Positions 33,106 through 44,900 of a stretch of DNA of 64,000 nucleotides are shown here, piece after piece. Positions within the stretch are counted from its first letter, which is position 1. The number at the start of each line of letters is the position of its first letter. The translations under genes were made by a program, and so were the position numbers. The notes below the pieces were generated by a model. The model did not search any database. It saw nothing but the letters and a program-made list of their open reading frames with translations, and was not told the DNA's origin. This stretch comes from Piezodorus guildinii (lineage: Eukaryota; Arthropoda; Insecta; Hemiptera; Pentatomidae), in NCBI GenBank assembly GCA_023052935.1, contig CM041298.1, positions 2,914,001 to 2,978,000 on the forward strand, written 5' to 3'.

Positions 33106-33650
33106 TCATATCCAGTGTGTCAGATTAGAGGAAGTTTACTGTATTTCGTTTCTTATTTCTCACCGAGTGAGATAAAAATTATATCTTTTTATTTTAAAAG
33201 AATTTGTTTTATTTTTCGTTTAAGGATGGCTCAATCATTCACTGCCTTTTTTTATTTTTTTAAATGAGCTATTTCAAGAACTGCTTTCTTAGTAATGTGT
33301 TTTGATTAACAAACATTTATTGTTATTCCATACATTAAGCTTGTTTCTGGAAAAAATGTTCAATTAGTTAATTAATTTATAATTTTAATGAAATATACCA
33401 AAAATAAAATATTGTTTTACCTTTGTAAATTAATTGCTTTAATTACTTGTAATTAAATGTTTTATATAAAAACGAAAGTATTACTAGTTTAAGTGTATTA
33501 TATATCATTACAACTGTTGTTAATTTTTTAACTAAAATATTCTTGAAAATTGATTTATTTATTTTTTATGAAACCTCTGTTTGTTTTTTAATAGTAATCT
33601 TCAAAATAATTGCAAATATAGTATGAAAGGCTAAGGTAAGAAGTAAGAAT
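33106..33650. other. intergenic, nothing recognised
   Basis: AT-rich with homopolymer runs; no coding or repeat signal identified. Confidence 0.4.
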
Positions 33651-33849
33651 GAAAAAAAGGTCTGTGTGTGTGTGGTAAGTCTAACTAAAAGCCGCACAAA
33701 ATTGAAATTTCTTATTTAAGACAACTATATGCCCGAGATGTTACAGCAATTTTTTCATCAAAATCAGCTGACCAGAACCAATTTATACCATCATGAATTT
33801 TGCACCTTTTTACAATTTTTTCAAAAACGCCTCAATAAAGTTAATTTTA

Positions 33850-34183
33850 TAGGTGGAATAATCAATAATATGCTTGGGCATGGCTCAGTAATGCCCTGGT
33901 GATGGTTCACCAGCTTGAGCCGAAACGTCGGCAAGAGTTTATGCTTGGACATGGCTCAGTAATGCCCTCATGGCTCACAAGCTTGAGCCGAAACGTCGGC
34001 AAGAGTTTATGCTTGGACATGGCTCAGTAATGCCCTCATGGCTCACAAGCTTGAGCCGAAACGTCGGCAGGAGTTTATGCTTGGACATGGCTCAGTAATG
34101 CCCTGATGGCTCACAAGCTTGAGCAGAAACGTCGGCAAAATTAAAATATTTAGAAAAAGACTGACTCCTGATTACTCCACCTA
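33850..34183 (+). mobile_element. TIR element with four tandem hammerhead-like units
   Basis: Short terminal inverted repeats taggtggaataatca and tgattactccaccta bound the element. Inside are four units starting with atgcttgg at 33870, 33941, 34009 and 34077 (periods 71, 68, 68), each with ctcagtaatgccct, a GGCTC/GAGCC helix, GAAACGTC and GGCA. A single related unit with the same end lies at 38257-38380. No coding capacity. Structure resembles a small non-autonomous hammerhead-bearing retroelement; its class is my inference. Confidence 0.7.
33889..34138 (+). ncRNA. tandem hammerhead-like motifs (x4)
   Basis: Unit 1: CTGGTGA, helix GGTTC/GAGCC, GAAAC, GTC. Units 2 and 3: CTGATGA is replaced by CTCATG with three bases lost; helix GGCTC/GAGCC, GAAAC and GTC are kept. 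Unit 4: CTGATG with loss of the last core A and a change in helix II (gagcA). GCC before and GGC after give helix I. No unit keeps a perfect core, so most or all are likely inactive. Confidence 0.45.
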
Positions 34184-34996
34184 TAATAGTTTCTAAAGTC
34201 GACTATACATCCTCAATATAAAGATTTTAATTTTAATCATTATGTGGATATAAAATTTAATAGGCTTTAATACGATAAGAGGTTTCATTCTGATTGAAAT
34301 AGTCTGACAGGGCTTAAATGCCGATATTTTAAATTGTCTTCCTCTCAAGTACCTTTGGTTTTGTAAATTATATAAAAATAACAATATAATCTTGTTACCA
34401 TTGCACAAAAACAGGTAAATACATAAGTTAAACAAATTTTAAATCCAACCAAAGGAAAAAAATTGCAAAAATATTTTTGTAATGCAATTTTTGGTTTTTG
34501 AACATAAGAACAGTATTATAAATGTATAATATATCATTGGAAAGCTAATGATTTTACAAACAGTATTATCTAATACACATAATTGTAAAGGTTAATGCTG
34601 AGTGATGAAAAGCCGATAAAACTAACTGATTGTAGTAGATAATGATATAATACATTATTTAATAAAACAAATGTTTCTATTGAAATTCAATTTAATTAAT
34701 TCTTTAACAATTTATTTATAACTCTAAATGTATTTAAAAATTCTTAAACTGATTTTAACAGAGGTAAGTGAAAGTAGTGTTGCGTGCACCAGGTTTTTAT
34801 ATTAGGTACAATAGTACTTATATGTATTTCACTTACTTATGTATAAAATATTTAATAAGGCGAAGTATTGTGATTGTAAACAAAATTGGAAGTTCAACTA
34901 TATATATACACCGATAACTAAGTCATTTTTGACGATAGAGAAAAAAATATATGGTTTTAGGATCAGGACAAAACAAAAAAAAAAATTGAAATCTTG

Positions 34997-34998
<2 letters not shown>

Positions 34999-35067
<69 letters not shown>
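34999..35067. repeat. (TA)n microsatellite
   Basis: About 34 perfect TA units. The frame running through it is meaningless repeat translation. Confidence 0.9.
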
Positions 35068-35072
<5 letters not shown>

Positions 35073-35436
35073 AGTTTGTGTTGTTCTTAGGTTCAGTCAA
35101 TGAATAAACAATTTTATCTATGCGACGTTTCGAGAATTTATTGTTCTCATAATCATGCCTTAACAGTTAGTAATTTTATAATAATATCTTTAATGTAAAT
35201 CCTAATTCAAAATATCTATGTACCTACTGTATGATTATTCATTGTTCAATGTACTCTTCTTTATATCTCTAACAATAACATCTTATATTAATTATTGTAT
35301 AATAATATTAATGTTCTGTTTTTTTTTTTTTTTTTTCCACTGTTAAGGCATGATTATGAGAACAATAAATTCTCGAAACGTCGCATAGATAAAATTGTTT
35401 ATTCATTGACTGAAACCTAAGAACAACACAAACTTA
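35073..35436. repeat. long inverted repeat with a hammerhead-like motif in each arm
   Basis: Arms of about 94 bp (35073-35166 and 35339-35436) are near-perfect inverse copies: ttcattgactgaaacctaag outermost on the right and ggttcagtcaatgaataaac on the left. Each arm holds GAGAA/TTCTC, CGAAACGTCGC and ATGATTATGA. The 170-bp spacer is AT-rich. TA tracts lie on both sides. Confidence 0.75.
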
Positions 35437-35465
35437 AATTATCAACAGTCGAGAACTGATCAAAC

Positions 35466-35468
<3 letters not shown>

Positions 35469-35538
<70 letters not shown>
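35469..35538. repeat. (TA)n microsatellite
   Basis: About 35 TA units, directly adjoining the mini-mariner at 35539, whose TA target lies within the tract. Confidence 0.9.
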
Positions 35539-35542
<4 letters not shown>

Positions 35543-35736
35543 GTTGTTTCACATGAAATGTTCGTTTTTATAGTTTCTGAAATAGACGATACCCTCAAAC
35601 ATACAGTAGAAGGAAACCCCTACACCAAACAATTAAAGGGACTCTCAGCACAACTAAATGCAAGTGCATCTAACGTTTCCAGACATTTAAAGTGTATGGG
35701 AAAGTAAAAAAGCTCGATACATGTGACACAATCCAA
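35539..35736 (+). mobile_element. 198-bp mini-mariner (MITE)
   Basis: Left TIR ttgggttgtttcacatgaaa and right end tgtgacacaatccaa. The interior is a fragment of the transposase helix-turn-helix coding region (gcacaactaaatgcaagtgc, acatttaaagtgtatggg) shared with the copies at 8293 and 47911. TA flanks both sides. Confidence 0.85.
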
Positions 35737-35739
35737 TAT

Positions 35740-36480
35740 TAAATGCTGCTTTAAACTGTTATTTTACAGTATAGAGAAAAATTGTATATGTTTAGAATTA
35801 GTAGACCACGATTAATTATAAAACAGAAAAAAAGGTCAGCCTTACACACAACAATATGGGATTAGTAGCCACACCGACTAGCAGGTACTTCAAAAAGTAA
35901 GATGAAACTTATCATGTGATATGTAGTTATAAAGAGATTGCTAGGATAGCAGTGGGTTTTACTATTTTGTCAATGACTGTATTTCAGGTCCTAAGCTCTC
36001 TGAACTGATCAATCCTTACAGTTTGGCCAGATTTACATAGGAAATCTAGGAGGCCTCTATTAACACGATAAAGGACGGAGCACAATAAGCCTGGTTAAGG
36101 TTGCACTGTAACAACAAAAACAGTTGACTGTATATAGATATTAAAAGATATTTTGGAGTCATCAAAACATTTAAATAGAAACCTAATTTATTAAGTTTCT
36201 ACTTAAGTATTTTGATGGCTGCACCCGGAATTATCTTGTCCTAAAAAAACATTAATTGAGATTAGTCAAGAAATAGCAAAGATATTGTGTTTTGGTATTA
36301 GCACTGGTGATAGACCATTTTCCTTTGATTAAGTTTTAGTTTTTCATATTACTTTACTGCCTTATAAACAGCTTTATGAACTGTAATTTCCTATAATACC
36401 CACATTAGTTAATAATAAACGAATGGCTATTTATAAATAATATAAATAACTGGGATAAAATAAAAAGACGTACATCATTA
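35740..36480. other. intergenic, nothing recognised
   Basis: Between the mini-mariner and the importin 3' end I see no coding frame, RNA gene or recognised repeat. Confidence 0.4.
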
Positions 36481-36490
36481 ATGAAACTAC

Positions 36491-36692
36491 TTTATTTTCC
36501 TTTTATTTAAAAAATTAATGAAATAATGAAAAATATTTTTTTTCCGCCTTGTTTTCCCTACCGTATAAAAAAGAAGTCTTATAATATAAAGGCGTAAGAT
36601 TAACAAATATTCGATACAAAATTATAATACAAGATATAACATTATTAAATCTCCATAACACTTATAAAATGTAAAAATATTTAACGAATGAT
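36491..36692 (-). terminator. KPNA2: importin 3' UTR with AATAAA-type signals
   Basis: Two AATAAA hexamers on the minus strand (tttatt at 36491-36496 and 36503-36508) lie about 190 bp past the stop codon, a usual distance for poly-A addition. The cleavage site is not determined. Confidence 0.4.
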
Positions 36693-36782
36693 TCAAAAGT
36701 TGAAGCTGTTCCTCTCGGAGGTAACGCAGAAGTTCAAATGACCGTTACCATCATGAGTCATCGGCAGGGTCTGATCTTCTTC
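36693..36782 (-). CDS. KPNA2: importin exon 11: acidic C-terminus
   Basis: Thirty codons [10 protein letters not shown] to SFNF and TGA at 36695-36693; the acidic start and terminal FNF match KPNA2 ends. Confidence 0.88.
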   Translation of the reverse strand, partial: EEDQTLPMTHDGNGHLNFCVTSERNSFNF

Positions 36783-39700
36783 CTGTAATAAATAATAAAA
36801 TTCTTTGTTAATATTATAACTGAAAAAATATATCATTAAAAAATATTTTTAAAAAAATCCACAACCTATGAAGAGTCTTGCATTCAGTACATACGAGTAT
36901 AGAAATCCCTACTGTTATTAGGACAACAGCAGCCGACAAGAATATTAAGGATGGTCAAAAGATAAAAATAAGACCACAAAGGATATACCGCCAACCAGGG
37001 CACTTCCTATAACAGCCCTGCCGAGGTGACGAGGATGAGAAAGAAGATTCGAAAGGGGAGTCTTTCTCACTAGCACTAGAGTCAAGTTCTATCTACAAGA
37101 AGGAGCGAGGTCTGTCAGAGATCAGCTGGAAGATTAAGTCTAGAAGGGGCGCTAAGACTGATGCCACCTTCGCCAGCCGACAAAGTGTTTTAAAGTTCTC
37201 TCTTTTTTTTATTTTTTTGTAATATTGTATGGCAAGATTAACTTTGACATCCCTCAGTATTCTCAGACATAGTTTAAGTAGATTGCATAAGTGTAAGTCA
37301 ACTTTATATATATATTTTTTTTTTTGCTGGCTTGGGTTGCACCGCGACCAAACGGTCTATTGTGCGCCATAGAATCACGCGATGTTAGTTTTAAAACACG
37401 AGTTTAGTAGCAGAAGCAAACTTCAGAAGGCTGTTAGGATTAACAAGTTTGTTGTTAGTGGGGTTTTCTAGGCAGTCTTCACCAAATAAGGTGAACCTCA
37501 ACATTGCTAGCTTGTCGCAGTGGCAGACTATGTGAAATGATGTTTCATCGTCCAACTTAACAAGTCAACTTTATATAATAATGTCATTTATTAAAACAGG
37601 TTTACTTCAATTTTCCCCCTGCATGCCACCTACTTGGATCGGTAAACACGATACCTTTGGAAAGGAAATCCAATAGTAGATACGTTATTAATGTAACCTA
37701 CCAGCACAGTTATCACCTTACACTATTGAAAGAAATCTTCAAGAACACAGCTACACAACGATAGAGAGAGAGAGGCAAAAGAAAGTACTCACACAACAGT
37801 AGCAGAAGAGGGGAAGGCTGATTATTTTCAATATAGACATATAATAACATCAAATAATTAAAAAAAAAATCCTATTCATTAAATATTATTTTAAAAATAT
37901 AATAGAATGGTTAAGATATATCTAAAGAAATAGTTGTAATATACACATACATTATGAAAACATGTTCTTGGATTTTAGAACGAGCATTGTAAGAAGTTAT
38001 CCATTATTAATAATTAAAAAATAATGATGAAATTATACAGAAAATAGCATCGGTGCTTATTCATTATAATTTCTTGAAAATGTGATAATAATTCACTATC
38101 ACTGACTTATATTCATCATCATACTCTCACTGTCTTTATTGTCAATACACACACAATATGTATATGAAAATTTCAGACGGGGACAGTGAATTAGCATACA
38201 GTTTTAACATATAATTATAAAATATGCCTTTTCTATAAAACCTAAATAATTCATTATAGGTGGAATAGTCAGGAATCAGTCATTTTTTGAAAAGTTTTTA
38301 ATTTTGCCAACGTTTCGGCTCAAGCTTGTGAGCCATCATCAGGGCATTACTGAGCCATGTTCAAGCATAAACTGACAGTTCTTGATAAAAATTAAATAAA
38401 ACAAAATTAATATTTTATTAAAGTTTCATTCATGTTTCTGGATCATTTCTTAAATTTTTCAGAGAAAAAGATGTCAGAAAGATAATAAAAACTAAATATT
38501 TCATTACACAAGAAAAATTGGGTTAAGCCATATGGTAGGGATAAAATTAAAAAATAGTCTAGAACAAGAGCAAACCCATTCTTAAGTTTGGTCGCACCAT
38601 GAAATAAAAACATCCTTGTTTATAGTGGATGTAATCAGTTGACCGTTGAGAATTACTGGAAGGAATTAGTCCGGGTGGCGGTCATTAAATGAAACAACTA
38701 AATAGTTTCAACTATTTATTGTTTTCCAACCTTTCTCCATATACATCTTCAATCACTGTTCTTACTATTATCTAGGTGATTTTTCAAGAATAGAATTATA
38801 AAATTTTTTATATCCTATATCATTATTATATTATTATTATCATATGTTCAATTTCATTGATTCTTAGTATGGTAGTATTAAGAATTTTAGTCATTGTTGT
38901 CAGACCCTGTCCATAAATACGGTACGTACCTTCCATTCTACTTTTTTTTCATACATATTTTCCATCCTACCTACCCCCCATCTACCTAACAGTATCTAGT
39001 TTCCATTCTCCCACCTTTCGGTACGTATCTCCACTCTACTTCATATTTTTATGTTTCATATGATTTATTGTTATCTGTGTACATTTTATTTAGTAAACTT
39101 TTTTTTCTGTATAACACTTTCATTATTATACTATAGTCATTGTATTTTAATTAAGTTTTTTTTTACATATACATTTCTTCTGTTATATTTTAATATCGAC
39201 GTTCTCTAGCTCAATAGGTTATATAATATTGTATGTAATGTCATTGAAATTGTATTTCTTTTGTATCTTTTTAGTCCTGATGATGAAAAAAAGGGGGATC
39301 AAAACGTTGGAAAACAATAAATAGTTGAAACTACTTAGTTGTTTCATTTAATGACTGCCACCCGGACTAATTCCTTCCAGTAATCCTTGTTTATTAAACG
39401 TCACTTTATGCTACTGTGGCAAATCGGACGATGCTACAGTGGGAGTACTTAATTTTGCCTATCCAGGTTTAATTAGGATAGGGATCTTAAAAGGAGTATC
39501 TGACACTGCTCAGGCTCAAGACCACTTTTTTAAGACAGTATAACTAAGGATTTTTTTAATCCCATTAAAAAATGCTAGAGCCGACAGCGGGTTTGAACCT
39601 GTTACTTTGGGAATAGAAGGCTGTTATGCTACAGGTGACCCTCTAAAGCATACTTATGTCATTAACAAATATCCTACTCTCTCACACACACACAAAAAAT

Positions 39701-41923
39701 GAACCCACCGGTCCTGAAAAGAACTGTTCGATGAAGCTTGAGCTCTTCTGGTAGACCTGTTCGTTCTCGTGCTGCTGAAGCATTTCGATCTTCTCAAGGC
39801 CTCCGCATTCTTCAACAATTATGGCTACACTTTCTAATTCACCATTTTTTTCAGCCGCCTATAAAATAAGAAAATAAAATTAATTTATCACAAAGGCTGT
39901 AAAGAATATGTATACAACTTAAAAAAAAAAAAAAAAAAAATTAGTCAAGGATTGATGAGAACCGCAGGCATAGTCGATTTTTTAATATAAAATAGTTGAC
40001 AGAACATATATTTATATAAGAATAAAGGATATGATTAAGATAATTTAGCAGCAGACATAAAAGAGCATGCTACATACGATGATATTTCCACTTTGGAGAA
40101 CAGTATCACAATAGTAATAGGAGTGAAAACTGTTTAAAAAACTAATGGCAAAGTTGTTATACTAATACATTAAGTTGTATGATTTTTAAATCAAGAAACA
40201 AAAGATAAAAAAAAAACCACATGACTTTTATTTACCCTAACTGTTAAAATAAATTTAATAACTATTAAAATGTACTTCAATTTGAAATATTTTAAGTTGA
40301 TTTTCATAAAAGTGAATTCATTTTTGCTGGAAACATATGATTTAGATTAAATAATATAACTACATTTAATTGTTAATAAGTAATAAGTTAATTCACTTTT
40401 TGTCAGTTTATATTACCTTTTACAATATTGTGTATCAGATAAAATTTTTCCAAAAATCTTACTCTTTCCAACAGTATATTTTAAGTCTATATTACTGTTT
40501 TTAATATAAAAAAATAAATTAAATAAAAAGTTGCATTAAAAAATAGTTTTTCTTTCTTATCCTTTAGTTGGTTATTAAATTCGTCTAACTTGTATATTTA
40601 GTCGTCCTTCATCAATGTCATTAAGATGATATGGTTAATCTTTTGGAATGTACAAAATTAAAGTAGTTTAGAGGAAGAAAATTTAAAATATCGGTATTAA
40701 AGCCGTCAGAATATTTCAATCAGAATAAAACCTATATAATATCTAAGTCTATTTAATAATACATAAAGTAAAATGCTTAAGTAAGTTTGAGTGTTTTATG
40801 TAAGGAGCAACTGTTCTGTTTTAATTTTATACCTTAAAAATACCTGGCAACTAATACCAAGCTAACGGCCAATAGGCTAAGCATTAATAATGTTTACCAA
40901 AAACATCATTGTACTATAAAATACTCTACAGAAAATAGAAAGAATGGTGGCTAGTACACAAAAGAATGGTGGCTAGTACACAAAAGAATGGTGGCTAGTA
41001 CACAAAAGAATGGTGGCTAGTACACAAAAGAATGGTGGCTAGTACACAAAATGGGAAAACAAGGAAAAGCATTTAGAGCATTCTTTCCTATAGTTTTATA
41101 AATAAAATACCTAATAAATAATTTTTTCTTTATAATAATAACAATACTAGGCCTACGGAACTGAAAGGTTGGATCCCAATAAATAATTTTTTCTTTATAA
41201 TAATAACAATACTAGGCCTACGGAACTGAAAGGTTGGATCCCAATAAATAATTTTTTCTTTATAATAATAACAATACTAGGCCTACGGAACTGAAAGGTT
41301 GGATGCCAATAGCACTAAATACTGCCAGCACAGTTCAATCCAATGATCACCGCTCAAGCCTTAGCCCCCAAGATCAGCCTTAACGCAATCCTCCGATCAA
41401 CACTTCGGCCTACATATCGGATGCCTACTAATTCTCAACTGAGCCCAACAACTTTACACGCCCATTTGAGTCTCCACGATCCAACAACTCGATTATATAC
41501 ACAGGGTACAAGCTCCACAATTCTGCGTTGTGCAACTTTCAAAACTAAACTCTCCAATGGCCTTACTCTCTTTGGACCAAATATTTTACGCAATAATAAG
41601 AATAATAGTTCTATAAATTCTAACCTTTAAGGTTTTAGACAGAAGCCGCGAGGAGCTAAGTAATTTTACAACTGAATAATAACACGCATTTCCTACCTTT
41701 AACCGGGACTTTATTTCCTCCTAGATTCCATTTTTTCTTGTTATCATTGAACTTAAATACTTGAATGTATCTACATGTTTAAACATATATTCATCAATAT
41801 CACCAAGATCGTCACCATTTCTGCTAGTAATCATATATTTCGTCTTATCGGTATTTATTTTGAATCCTATTTCTTTGCTGGTTTTTATCAACACACTTGT
41901 ATTTAATTCTAGATTTTAATGAA

Positions 41924-41972
<49 letters not shown>

Positions 41973-44900
41973 ATCCAATTAGTTTATTAAATAATACAGT
42001 AAAAAGAAATCTTTGTGCTTCCTGTTAAATTTCCTAGAATGGTTACAGTACACCTTTTGGAAATCAACGTTCCAGTTGAAGAAAGATATCATTTGTTTTT
42101 TTTAAAAGGCACCATTCAGGTTGAAACAATTCTAAACGATAGATCATAACTGGTAACTACAGTACAATTCAAAATGTAAAACAACCACATTTTTTACTCA
42201 TAAATTATTATAAATACCTGAAGTAAATTTGAAAGACCATCAAGAACGACGGTAACAGTCTTCCAGTCTTGGCTGTCCAAGAGAGCACACATCGCCGGGA
42301 TAGCTCCCACCCTAACTACGGTCGCCAGTTGCTTCACGCTGCCACCAGAGGTCAGGTTTGTGATCGCCCAGGCAGCTTCCTTCTGTGATCTATAATCGCC
42401 CTAGAAGCATATGTTTTAATTATAATTAAGCCTATAATGATGAGTAAAATTAATTATTATTATTATTTTTCATTGGCACGACAGGCTGTGCAGTCCCTGG
42501 GCCTCGCGGTGTAATCCTCCCGGGAGATTACACTCGCGTTTCATGATGCAATTTGTAGAGTAGGGTCATCACTCCCTACGCCTAATTATGTGAGTGGACA
42601 CCATTTGGCTGACAGATCTCACATACCCGGGAGAGAGGCTGTGAGTGAATCCCCAATTAATTACATCCTTATAAAAGCCCCACCGGAACTGGGATTTGAA
42701 CTCACAACCTATAGTATGAGAGACTAGCACGCTAGCCACTCAGCCACGGGCTCCCCAAATTATATATATATATATTATAAATAAATGTTTGAAGAATCTC
42801 TTCATATCGATATATATTATTTATTAGAAATTCTACATTTTCTTACAAGTTTTACTATAACCTCAAGGTTGAAAAACTTCCATATTTAATATTCAAATAT
42901 TGGTCAATTTCCATCTTTTATTATTTATCGTAACAAATGTCATTAATTTAAAAAAAAAACCAACAGCATATATTGCAACAGACATGCTCATAATGTGATA
43001 GATCATACAGACATAATGGTCAATATGTGATAGTGAAATAAGTTGAAATAGTTATAAAGAATATATAAATAGATTTGTATTTAATTAAACAATTTGTATA
43101 AAAAATTGAAAGAGCGGGGTAGTCTAGTAGGTAGAGCATTAGGCTGCTGTTCCCCAGGTCTAAGGTTCAAATTTCAGCTAAGGCAGAATTACTTCTGTTA
43201 TTTCAGCCGAGGAGCGACCCTCCCAAGGCACACCCACCCTCTATAAAGTGGGTACCCAAAAATTAAGGGAAAAACCTGCCAGTTAAGAGAGAATAACCTA
43301 AGAGAGATGTACAAAGGTACAAACAAATCATGTAGATTTTAACCCCTGTTGAATGCGGTTAAAGATGCAAATAACAATATAATTACGGATCCGACTGAGA
43401 TATTAAATATATTTAAAAACACTGACGGCATTCTAAATACAGAAAATAATTAATCTCCTCAATCTGAATATCAGAGCGCTGAACCATGGGTAGACGCACC
43501 GAGTAAAGAGGAAGTCGAAATGGCGATAGGAAAATTAAAACGGTATAAGCCTATAGGAAATGATAATATCTGTAGTGAATTAATTAAGGCGTGTGGAAAA
43601 GTGGGCATTTCCAAATTACATGTTTTAGTTAAAAAGATCTGGGAAAATGAAAAAATTCCCAAAGAATTGAAAAAATCAATACTTATTCTGATTCACAAAA
43701 AAGGACCAAGGACGGATTGTAACAACTATCGTGGGATCTCTCTTCTCCCAGTATGCAATAAAATATTCTCGTCAATACTAACAAGCCGAATCACGGAATA
43801 CGCTGAGGAAATTATCGGAGACTACCAATGTGGTTTTAGGCGGAATCGCTTGACTATAGATCAAATTTTTTCCAAAGTCAAATGTTAGAGAAAAAATTGA
43901 AATACAACGGTGTAGTCCATTAACTTAATATCAATTTTAAAAAGGCTTATGATCCAATAGACCGTCAGAAGCTATATAACATCACGATGGAACAGGGAAT
44001 ACCTAGAAAGTTAGTAAAACTAGTAGAGATGTGTTTGTCGGAAACATTTCATAAAGTTAGAATAGGTCATAATTACTCCAAGAAATTTGAGGTGCGTTCG
44101 GGTTTGAAACAGGGTGACTCCCTTTCACCTGTTTTATTTAATATAGCTTTAGAATATGTCACAGAAAAGGTGATGTTGTACTGAGAAAGGCTTAAATATG
44201 GGTGATAAGAATCCGGTTTTGGGATATGCCGATGATCTGGTACTGCTAGGTGAAGACACAGAAACCATACAACTGTGTTAATAAAAACCGGTAAAGAAAT
44301 AGGACTCGACCGATAAGACAAAATATATGATTAGTAGCAGAAACGGTGGTGATCTTGGTATATCAGGGCATACTTTTGAACACGTAGAGAAATTCAAGTA
44401 TTTAGGCTCAATGATAACACATTGGTGAACATTGGACGAGTCTGTGCAGGCGGAGTTTGGTGGTATCGCATCGAACCTTCGGGTTCGGTAAGACTGTTAT
44501 TATATTGCTGTTCTTATTTCATTAACGAAAAATTGCATTAAAAAAATGCTTTTTTCAGTTTTCTCCTTTAGTTAGAGATGAAATTTGTTCAACTTATATA
44601 TTTGCCTGTTTTTCATCATTGATAACAAGATTATATTGTTAATTTTTTAGTCTATACAAAATTAGAGGTACTTTAGAGGAATAAAATTTAAAAATCAGCA
44701 TTTAAGCCCTGTCAGACTATTTTAATCAGAATAAAACATAATCATATTAAAGCCCATCAATTTTACATCGATATATATATAATATATATAATATATATAT
44801 AGTTTAAGCGAAAGTAAAATAAGAAATAAACTAGGAATTGGCCAATATTTAAATAAATAATAAATGTGAAAGTTTTTTAACCTTGAGGGCGAAGTAAAAC

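Larger units (their letters stand above)
33655..34800 (+). repeat. family A repeat split by a hammerhead-array element
   Basis: It has the 5' half with ggtctgtgtgtgtgtggtaa and gcccgagatgttacagcaat, then a break at 33850-34183, then the 3' half ending gtgttgcgtgcaccaggttt. Confidence 0.75.

Noticed and set aside
34839..35090. 83-codon frame through a TA tract
   Set aside because: It is translation of (TA)n (IYIYIY) and not a protein; the frames at 58152-58408 are rejected for the same reason.
40942..41306. CRISPR-like array (22-bp and 65-bp direct repeats)
   Set aside because: Units are directly adjacent with no unique spacers, and the genome is eukaryotic; they are tandem repeats.
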